Below are positions 55,135 to 64,000 of a DNA stretch of 64,000 nt, one piece after another (the stretch's first letter is position 1; each line of letters opens with the position of its first letter). Source of the DNA: Thunnus maccoyii (Eukaryota; Chordata; Actinopteri; Scombriformes; Scombridae); assembly GCF_910596095.1 (NCBI RefSeq), contig NC_056540.1:32815001-32879000 (forward strand), given 5' to 3'. The position numbers and the translations under genes are program-made. The notes beneath the pieces are model-generated. The model was not told the DNA's origin and made no database searches. It was given only the letters and a program-made list of their open reading frames with translations.

Positions 55135-58100
55135 TACAGGTGATATTCCTCTAAAAAAAAAGTTGCTATAATTGTCAAAGACAATACAGTAAAGGACAGA
55201 ACTTCTTGTAGAGAAGATACAAATACAACATTATCTATCAAAGTTTTAGAGCTGCATTCTTTCAAATAAAAGTTCCAGTAACAGAAACATATCCGTCTGT
55301 AGGACAAAGATAATCAAATACAAGACTTAGAGGTCCATTTACCAGATTTCCACCGCATCAAAGTTCCAGGAAGGAGTTCATTACAAGATGATATTTCAGT
55401 ACAAAAACTCCAGAACAATGTACATGAACGGCATTTCCATTAATGTGAGACTTGACAGCTTTGTTGTGTAATCAAGTCCCTTTTTCAAGGTTAAGCATAA
55501 AAAGGTGGGAAGACACTGGTGTAAGTGTTCATTAGAGAGTCTACTACGACTTCTTCACTGGATTCATTGTTGTAAATGTCACTGATTTATAATTATTCTG
55601 CTGGACTCTGGTTCAGTTTTGCAGTTTTTACCTCTGTGTTCTGGGTATAGTGAGAAATGTCATGTTTGGTGTCACAGTCACACGTTATTCCTCAGTCCAT
55701 TCATCCATGTTGTATCCATTTGTAATTACAAGCTGTTTTGTTTTGGGTTTTTTTTTGGATAAAGTCATTTTACTTCATCATCTGGAGCTCCTACATCCGA
55801 TAACAACCTTGCATCGATTAGCAGGTAGCTGAAAGATGAAGTGAAGTGATGCAACAGCAGTGTGTCACTCAAAATCAGTCCGGGTCAGGTTGCTGTGAAA
55901 TTTAGTTCCTGTCCTATTGAGTAAGTTTGAGACTCACATATTGTAAGTTGTGTGTTCACATATCTTACATTCATACTGATGCAGATAATGTTTACTGTAT
56001 GTTGATGTTACGCTGTCATCCACAGTCGTTCCAGACCAGTAGGAGCTGTTGATGCAGAGTTTCAGTGTATTTTTCTTCCTTTCGTTGTATCTGACTGCAG
56101 CCAAACAGCAGATGACACCTGTAAACGGCGAAGGTGATGGGATGTGATCTAAACTCTCAAGAAATCAAACCGGGTCTCTCTGAGGCTTCTGACTCGCTGT
56201 CAAAGAACAACTTGACAGCTTCAAATTCAGAGCTGTCACTCTTCCAGACAAGCGAGCCGAACATGTCATCAACTTTTCAGAGGCAGGACACTTTTCCCTT
56301 TCCCCGCGTTTTTTTTTTTTTTCCTCTTTCCTCTGCCAGGGTGCGTTCGAGTGAGTCAAACCTCAGCACATCTCTGCTGTTACAAAGCCTGGCAGATGAA
56401 ATGTGCCATTTCACGCTGCCCGGAAGAAAAACTGTAAAATGTGGAGACACCAAAGAGATTGTTTCCATCATGCCGCACTATACAGCCTGCCATAATCAAA
56501 GTTTCTGACTTATTCAGCAATTCAGCTTCAACTCTGGACATGTTTTTTTCTTTCTCTTTTCCTGCCGTCAGATTTTTAAAAAAAAAACTAACCTGACGCT
56601 TTTACAAGTCTGAAAGAAACGTGCAACCAAATGGAGTTCAGCTCCGGAGAGGAGCGCTGATATGAAAAATAAAAAATAAAAACCTCAACACAACTCTTTT
56701 TTTATGAATCGTTATCACGTCCCTCCAGGGCACAGACCAGAGCAGAGAAAGAACACAGAGTGCACGCTGGGAGACGAGCGCTCCTCCTCGCTGCACATGA
56801 TGAGCTCCAGATCGTTAAGTGTCAGGCTCCTGGTGTTCCAAGTTAAGAGGCGACAACAAAAGGCATCTGCAGTGTCAGCATGAGATGCACAACAGAGGAA
56901 GGCCGCCGTCAGCAGCCGCTCCTCACATCCTCAAAATCTGACTCTAATAAGTAGACACTCAAATTTCGGCTCATGCCATGTGATACAAAACATTTTAAAA
57001 TCTTCCATTGTTATGGCAAAACACTCTTAACTTGCGTATTCCCTCTTTTTTTTTTTTAAATTTGGGGCGTCTATGGAGTGGATCAGTTGGTAAATTTGTT
57101 GCGTTTTTCTTTTCACAAAGACAAATTCAAGCAAAGCAAAATGCATCATTAAAAAGAGAACGTTCACTCTTCTCATTGGTCAGATGTGTCCGGGGGGAAG
57201 GAGCGAGAACATAAACACAGGAAACAGGTCCTGAAGATGTTCCTTCATCTGTCTCAATATCAAGAAGACAATGTGCTTGGTTGTTAGTCCAATTCATTCT
57301 CGAGCTAGCTGCTTCCAACTGTTGATTTCACTGAAACTTGCAGCCTTGTAGTCGTTCAAATGGAGGTCAGATCATGATCACCGCACCAGAGTTGGTTTGT
57401 GAGCGGACTGAGACGTCCTCTAAAGGGTCTCTGTGTGGTTGTTCTGGTCCGAGAATGATTTCTGTGTTCATATCTGCCCAAACGAATCAAACCAAGTGAG
57501 TTTGTTGAAGTCCTTGTTCAAAGTTTGCTGTGGTGGAAGTGAATGCGGTGAGCTTACTGTTACAAAGCTGGTCTGAGACAGTAGACTGACCCAGAGCAGA
57601 AGGGATGGAAACACTTTATACCGTAAGATCAAACAATTGGTAACCAAAAGGTAGGGAGGTAGGGCGTTTGCATACAGGATCAAGGCAGCGTAGTAAGGGG
57701 GGGGCGGGGCAAAAAACAGGGCGGGGTGCTGCATTCAGGCAGGATCAAACAGGTCAAATCAGCAGGGTCAGGGGTCACACAGTTGGTATCTTGTTGATCA
57801 AGGAGTTGTTCCCAGACATCATTTGATTATCAAGTCTCTACCCAAATGTGTATTTTCTTCTTCAAGATCAACCACACTAAACAACACAGGTTTGAAAAAC
57901 AAGACAAGTGAAGCATATTTACAATGAAATGCAGCAGGAAACGTCCTGGACGACTGCAGCTCGCAACTCATTTATACGTTTCTTCTTCTTGTGTGTTTCC
58001 AGAAACTTGCTCACCATCTCCCTTAGTTTCATCACTCTTTGTCCACTCTTGTGGATAAAGAAGGTCACTTTACTGTAAATACAGTAAGCGCTTCACAGAA

Positions 58101-58610
58101 CGTACCGGACTGAAGAAAGACACATATCGAACCAGACTTTCAGGTTTGAGATGAATACATATATACTGTTATATACTGTACAGTTTATACTTGCTTTACT
58201 TGTGGTTTCATGCAGAAAAAAACCCTCAAATTTATGACAAGTAGATAAAAATGAAACTGAAAATAAACCCTAAATTTGATCAAATGTTTGTGTTAATTTA
58301 TGTTATCAGCTCATACACTCACTCACCAGCAACAATAATAAGAACAATAAACATAAACAGTAAATCCTACCATGTTCAGTTTTTATTTAATCAGTTTTAG
58401 ACAGGTGTTGATTTGTTTTTATACTGTATTTGTTATACCCAGGTGTACCCAATCAAGTTTCTCTCTATTTTATATATTTTTCTGTCTATATTTGAGACTG
58501 GTTGTGGTGGGTTGTGGTCGGACATGTGCTCTGTTGCACTTTTAACCACACCCAGCAGTGATGTCACGGTGGACTGACGACACCCTGGGGTACACTTCTA
58601 CATCACTGCA
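55135..58610. other. Long intergenic stretch, no gene recognised
   Basis: Mostly unique-looking. A non-repetitive segment at 56110-56510 (GGCAGATGAAATGTGCCATTT and CATGCCGCACTATACAGCC) could be conserved. GGGGGGGGCGGGGC at about 57697 is a short G-rich tract. Frames here are chance or low complexity. Confidence 0.4.
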
Positions 58611-58619
58611 GCAAAAAGT

Positions 58620-58917
58620 TCAATCAGAATCAAAAAAAAAAGATTTATTGTCAAGAAGGTTTTCATATAGTTATAGTTAGTTGTCATGTCATAAGTGTCC
58701 ACACAAGACACCGAAACACATGCAAGGTGCTGCAGTGCATAATGGTCAAAATATACCACAAAAGTCAAGTAATTATAAATATAAAATTGAAATTTACAAT
58801 AAAAATAAGGAGTTTTTCACTTCAAAAGACGATGAACTGTGCTAAACTCTGACTAAAGTACAAATGTGCAAGGAAATAAGAAAATGCTCATAGTATAAAG
58901 AACATATGCAATGTGCA

Positions 58918-58949
<32 letters not shown>

Positions 58950-58990
58950 AAAATCAGTGTTGATGTTATTGTTAAATTGAGTCACTGGAA
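58620..58990. repeat. Dispersed repeat fragment with (AAT)n tract
   Basis: Begins with AATCAGAATCAAAAA then AGATTTATTGTCAAG, a recognisable start of a retroelement-derived repeat common in fish. It continues AT-rich with ACAAATGTGCAAGG and CAATGTGCAAAT to an (AAT)10 tract at about 58917-58948. The orientation and family could not be fixed. Confidence 0.6.
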
Positions 58991-58999
58991 GTCAGCAAA

Positions 59000-60575
59000 A
59001 CATGATCTCCAGGGGTGTTAAGTTGCTGTTTAAGGACTCAAATTACACGTTTTGTGAGGACTAACTGAGTGGAGAATATACAGGATCATATACATGTATA
59101 ATTAGTTAGCAGTTAAGCAGATGCACTTACTGCTCTTTACATATTTACACCCGTTCTCACAGCTGGGCAGGTGGTGAACCGTTTCACAGCGCAGCGTCGT
59201 GATTCAGCTCGTTGTTCAACCCCTGCTGGGATTTAGCTGCAGCTATCGACTGTTTACAAGCCCTGTAAGCCGAGACAATACGAAACAGGCCGTCTGGCCG
59301 ACCTGCAGCCGGTCTAATAAGCTGCGGAGAGTTCAGGAAAGCTCTGCTGAAGAGGATGAAGCAGTTTGTCTCGACAGTTTTCATCAACACTCTGCACAGT
59401 CAGCTTAGGTCAAAACTCTCTTGTTTCTTTTTTTTTAATTTGTCTGATAAAACTTTGCAGCGAGTCAGTCTGTTTCTTGAGTCCAAAACCTCTTAGATCA
59501 GCACGTATCCTCCCATTTAACCACTCAGATGTATTAAAACTGGTTGGAGGATCCTAAAGTCAAAGATAAGTTCCTTGTTTATCTTCAAGTCATCTGCAAA
59601 GTCGAGTTAATTCTGTTTTCCTACAATATCTAAAGCACGATCAATGTTTTTATGCATTTCCTGTCTGTATCTCTACTGTCACTATCAAATAAAGGCAAAA
59701 TGTTGCTGATGTTGCTACATTTCTTCACTTTTTCATGAGGAACACAACCTCAACACACCTCCGTTTTACCACACGTTAGCAATAAAGGCCGTTCCAGGCG
59801 GCTAATTTCTGTGTTTTTGTTTTGAGTTCTTGTTTCCCAGAATCTCTATAATATAATCTCCTTTAGTGCAGAAGAAGTAAAGAAATATATGCTTCATTGA
59901 ACTCTCATAATGACGTCTCTGACTTTACTCATTGAGGTAGTTGTGAGCTATTTAAGGCAGACTGGAAACATAAAAGCTGAGAAGGCAGGAGGAGCTTTTG
60001 TCAGTGTCTGACTTTATATTTTGAGTACATGGCCATTTCCTGGAGGCAGGAAGTAAGCAGTGAATCAAATTCGGGGGAAAAAAAAGAAGAATTGACACAA
60101 AAGAATTGTTTGTTTATTTTCTTCCGGCGATATTTTGAAGTGGTGTCAGAGTTTGAATGACGGCTTTCACAGCAGCCTGAATGGACCAAAACCAAACAGG
60201 TGAGGTGTGAAAGTCTATGAAATGACTTCTGAAAGTGTGTATGAGATAAAAAAACATGAAAAGCAGCGGTTTGAGTGTGTGTATGTGTGTGTGTGTGACT
60301 CTCCTGCTGCGTTCACACTCGTCCTTTGTTTGTTTCGTCCTCTTCGCTCTCGACTGACAACACGGCGGCTGCAGCTCTTTGTGGGGGCGCGCCGGATTAC
60401 ATCGAGCCGCGACGTCCACAACATCACCCCCAGATTCATTTTAACAACCACAGAAATATAAACACACAGCAGCTGTAACCGAGGACTGATTTGATTCACC
60501 TGGCTCAGGGCTTGCGGGTAAAATTCTGACTGGAGGACATAACAACAGGCGTGAAAAGAACCCGCTGCCTCGTTG
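59000..60575. other. Intergenic stretch, no gene recognised
   Basis: Unique-looking sequence with a short (TG)n tract at 60276-60298 and a small GC-rich patch (60360-60420). No coding motif was seen. Confidence 0.4.
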
Positions 60576-60579
60576 GGGA

Positions 60580-60870
60580 GGGGTGCTTATTGTTAATACC
60601 TTCATTTATTTCCGCACAGAGTGCCGGGAGAGGAGGGAAGGGCACTAATAAAAGCACCTTTCAACTGCAGCCGATGGCAGGCCGCTAATAAAACATTAGC
60701 CATTTTGATCTATCCGCCGCATTAAAATGTCACTCCCTCATTGTTTGAGGCACGGTCATTGCAGGCCTGAGCGGCTGCTGCAAATAACCCTCCCATACAA
60801 TGTCAGCGGGAAATTAACAGCCAGGCAGCTAATCAGCTGCTCTATATGTGCTTTTACAGACTGAGCTTTT
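60580..60870. promoter_or_regulatory. Candidate conserved non-coding element (strongest by eye)
   Basis: A dense run of typical enhancer-like cores in non-repetitive sequence: GCACTAATAAAAGCACC, GGCCGCTAATAAAACATTAG then CCATTTTGATC, CCGCATTAAAATGTCAC, CCTCATTGTTTGAGGC (CATTGTT is SOX-like), GGGAAATTAACAGCC and GCAGCTAATCAGCTGC, the last containing a CAGCTG E-box. No ORF is present. Motif clustering does not prove activity. Confidence 0.35.
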
Positions 60871-60874
60871 CTTT

Positions 60875-61475
60875 TCTTCTTCTGCAGGAAAATAAACACA
60901 GGAGTCAAACAGAGAACGCTCCCTGCTCGTTGGAAATGATTATAATATTCAACCTGCACTGTAAAAAGCAGATGGTTTTGTTTTTTAACACACTAGCTGT
61001 TTTTACTTTAGATTCTCAACCGATCTTTGCTTTTTAAATTGTAGTCGGGATCTCAGTGTTTCTACAGATATCAAATCTGTGAGGCTGCATTTTGGGGGAA
61101 ATGAGTCTAAAATGATGCACAAGATATGTAAAATATTTCCATCTGATGGAAGGATGCAGCTATAAAAACATGGAGTCTTAGGTGTAAAGATCATACTATC
61201 ACTACAAAACAGAGGGCACAGTCAGAGAGAATGAGAAACAAAGTAAATGTTTTCATGGGGAAAATACTGACCTTTAAATACATTTTTCATTAAAAAATAA
61301 GGGTAAAAAGTCTTTGAAGAGCAGTTCAGTTAGTGTTAGTACACTGTGACATCACTCCGTCTACTCAAAGATATTTTTTCTTCTTGTTCCTTCAGCTGGA
61401 TGTTTGTTCTTCTTCTCTTTGCAGAATGATGTTTGTTTTCACCTTCATCTGCTGAAGGAGGAAAGTTTATCTGTG
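60875..61475. other. Intergenic stretch, no gene recognised
   Basis: AT-rich with no gene or named repeat. Confidence 0.4.
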
Positions 61476-61479
61476 ATTA

Positions 61480-62260
61480 CAGGAAATCTGAGTTTAACAC
61501 GTACCTGTACCTACGAGCAGGATTTGTGACATCACAACTAGTTTGGAGCCAATCGTGGTCCAGTATGCAACTTACACGAGTGTGATGTGGACCGTTGAAG
61601 CCTCCAGAGCACAAACATGGAGAAGGAGGAGACACCTGGTGTCCGACAGGAAAACTTAATATCAACAATATTTATAGATATATAGATTTTCAATGAGAGA
61701 ATGAAGAGATGTTGTTTTACAAATTTCTAACAACTTAAAACAGTATTTTTTAATATAACAATGTAAATGTTGTGTAATGTGTTGGTTGTGGCTCGCAGTG
61801 ATGAACCTACAGAGAATTATCAGTGACTCTGCAGCTCCTCTCGGCTTTACGGAGCTTTATAGTGAGTTTCAGCTCATCGTTTATCTGTCCGGCTGCAACT
61901 TTACTGTTCTGGTTCACTCTCAGCGTCTCTCATAGCGCCGTTTTGGGCCGCAGCAGGCAGCTGTTTGCACACTACCAGCTCAGCACCAAACGGCAAACAG
62001 ACACAGTTAGCTGTAGACTAGCTGGTGAACATAGTGGAGCATTTAGCAGCTAAAGAGCCAGATATTTCCCTCAGGAGTTGGTAGAGAGTTAAAAACAGAG
62101 CTAAAAGAGAGTGAATATTGGACTCACATTCACCAGGTGGACAGAAACACGACTCCAAATGAATGATAATGTTGCTCCGTAACTGCTGGATGTGGAAATA
62201 AGCAACTGTTTGCTAACAGCGTTGTGTTCACTGCTTGTGGACAAATAATCAGTTAAAGTC
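61480..62260. repeat. Dispersed percomorph-type repeat
   Basis: A series of motifs that I recognise as recurring in fish genomes: GAGCCAATCGTGGTCCAGTA, TATGCAACTTACACGAGTG, TCTGTCCGGCTGCAACTTTA, GGCAGCTGTTTGCACACTAC, CGGCAAACAGACACAGTTAG and GAGCCAGATATTTCCCTCAG. The order is that of a long non-coding repeat. The class is unknown to me, and no terminal repeats or ORFs stand out. Confidence 0.6.
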
Positions 62261-62264
62261 TCTA

Positions 62265-62786
62265 TTTTGTTAGGATTAGGATCCTATTAGGATATTAAAA
62301 CACTGCATTTCAACCTGGTGTTTACTCTAAAAACGTACAGTTGGCTACAACAGACGAAATGATTTGTTCAAATATTTTTTTAGAGTGTAATCCTATTTAG
62401 AAACGTTCATAAATGCAGGAGTGAAGATTAAAGTTATATTAATGTTCTTCTTGCAGGCAGCAGGGATTATTAAACACAGATACAGAGCTGCAGAGGTGAT
62501 CTTCTTCCTCGGAGGCTGAATCCACTTCAGATCCTTCATGTTCGTTAACCTCACATCCTTCACGTCGGTTCGTTCTTCTCATCACTCCGTCTGGACTCCC
62601 GGGAGCGCCGCATGCCGGCCTTCAACGCCTTGAAAGCTTCTCTGCAGGTTTCTCTGGTGGTCTTTTATCGCTCCGTGTCGGACTCGGTGTTAATGATGAT
62701 CAGCTGTAATTCCTCCTATAAACTATTTTTACAGCTGCTGCTGCTCTGGTCTCTGCTGACTCGCTCTGACCTGTGCTAGCAGCTTC

Positions 62787-62817
<31 letters not shown>

Positions 62818-63555
62818 ATCTTAATTCCCTCCATAAACTGTTGATGGAGTTTCTCATCAGTCCATAGAGGAGTTATACATCAGTTATATGTACGTACCGT
62901 TGTTCATGTGTCTGATGTTATGGAGCAGCTGTTTCTCACGTCCTCGCTGAATAACTGAGGTTAGCAGGTTAAAACAGTCCAGTTTTACTCACTGCTACAC
63001 CAAGAGTTGTTATATTGTTTCTCACAGCTTCATTTTTATACCGATGGGGCTCATTTCTCTCCAATAAAAAACGCTTTAGACAAGAAGTATACAGTATATT
63101 AGGACATTAATGTAAATGCTGAACTGCAGAGAGAAACACATTTGAGAGAAGTTGCACCAATAAAATAAATCTGCAGATGAATCTGTAATGAAAATAATAA
63201 TCTTCTTTGATAGCGGATCGATTGTTCAGTGTATAAAATGTCACAACATAGTGAGAAATGCTGATTTTTATTCCCTGAAGGTCACAGTTTGTCTGATCAA
63301 TAATCAAGAACACAAAGATGTTGAGTTTATTATCATGGAAAACTGGGAATACTAGCAAATATTCACATCTGAGAAGCTGCTAACAGAGAAGTTTTGGTAT
63401 TTTTGTGTTAAAAAATGACAGTTAATCAATTTACCATGCATATCGGGAGCCAATAGGAGCTCTTCATCAATCAGATTTGTCATTGGTTTAGTTCAGTCTA
63501 ATTCAGGCAGGAAGACTCTTAATCATTCATTCATAATTTCACTCTTCTCTCTCTC
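62265..63555. other. Intergenic stretch, no gene recognised
   Basis: Holds a (CA)n tract and AT-rich unique-looking sequence; no coding motif. Confidence 0.4.
62787..62815. repeat. (CA)14 microsatellite
   Basis: Perfect dinucleotide tract of about 28 bases. Confidence 0.95.
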
Positions 63556-63559
63556 AGCT

Positions 63560-63960
63560 CCTCCCGCTCTCCTCCCGATCCCTAAACAGCCAATCACGGC
63601 CTAGCTGTCATTCTTTAAAACCGTTTCCCTCTCTGTCGCTGTCAGCTGTCATTTCAGGCAATAATCGCGTCCACCCCCACCCCATCCACCTCCTCAGCCG
63701 CAAAACACCGGAGCTCGCTCCTCGCCTCTCCATCCCAGATCATCATTCATCTGTCTGACCTCACGTTCCAGCGTGGCCCCGAGTCTCAATCCACGCCTCT
63801 CCATCACCGCCACCAGTGTCAAGACTCCTATTCATGCATTCATCGCACCCCTCCATATTAGGCCACATCACGATGGAGTCTAATCGCCAAAGACTTTTAC
63901 ATTCATTATCATGCTGTTCAGTAAACACCATTCACTACGTAAAACTGAGTCTCTCCTGAT
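63560..63960. promoter_or_regulatory. Candidate conserved non-coding element
   Basis: Non-repetitive, moderately GC-rich sequence with TGTCATTTCAGGCAATAATC, CTCCATATTAGGCCACATC (a CArG-like CCATATTAGG box), GGAGTCTAATCGCC and ACATTCATTATCATGC. CCATATTAGG is a perfect CC(A/T)6GG SRF-type site. Evidence is motif-based only and the block runs close to the window edge. Confidence 0.3.
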
Positions 63961-64000
63961 TGAAGTAACGCTGTTGTGATATCAAGGCTTTGTTGTCTTA

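Overview
The window looks like nuclear intergenic DNA from a ray-finned fish, most likely a percomorph-type teleost. The evidence is CA/GT, ATT and GAA microsatellites, L2/CR1-like LINE 3' ends, Tc1, hAT and other DDE transposon relics, miniature inverted-repeat elements of fish type, and an interstitial vertebrate-type TTAGGG array. I found no intact host protein-coding gene, no rRNA or tRNA gene, no CRISPR array and no bacterial-style operon. The translatable stretches are all below 190 codons. Nearly all are chance or low-complexity reading frames; the informative ones are pieces of dead transposable elements.

Layout. 0-5.3 kb: a foldback repeat, then three non-LTR (LINE) pieces, the longest a minus-strand reverse transcriptase core plus C-terminus at about 1.75-2.8 kb, and a 21-bp minisatellite. 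5.3-9.6 kb: mostly unique sequence with microsatellites and one more LINE C-terminus. 9.6-12 kb: a composite dispersed repeat with a nested 146-bp tandem duplication and a second repeat family that recurs at 14.1-14.5 kb, where it carries a long inverted repeat. 14.5-22.5 kb: a LINE C-terminus, a Tc1 transposase fragment, a TGGACAAAATATT-type element, an inverted second copy of the repeat from the left edge, and a 130-bp direct repeat pair. 22.5-27 kb: mostly unique, with stretches that resemble vertebrate conserved non-coding elements.

27.5-31.0 kb (minus strand): an intron-bearing hAT transposase relic of six recognisable exon segments, with splice signals still visible but stops and frameshifts in the coding parts. 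39.7-42.2 kb (minus strand): a second intron-bearing DDE transposase-like relic, tentatively Kolobok-like, with at least five segments, three single-base insertions in one exon, a lost GT donor and a small deletion. 45.3-45.9 kb: about 550 bp of degenerate TTAGGG repeats. 47.5-48.0 kb: another reverse transcriptase fragment. 49.4-50.0 kb: a GAGGACATTTTTGG-type minisatellite. 52.7-55.1 kb: a cluster of an AT-rich element with a hexamer array, a MITE with 8-bp target duplications (hAT hallmark), a TAAGACGACC-type element and a LINE 3' end. 55-64 kb: largely unique with one dispersed repeat at about 61.5-62.3 kb.

Overall this is a gene-poor interval of decayed mobile DNA with islands of non-repetitive, TAAT-rich sequence that could be regulatory. 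Assignments to repeat families rest on recognising motifs by eye, not on database searches. Exon limits in the two transposase relics are inferred from splice consensus plus continuity of family-like motifs.
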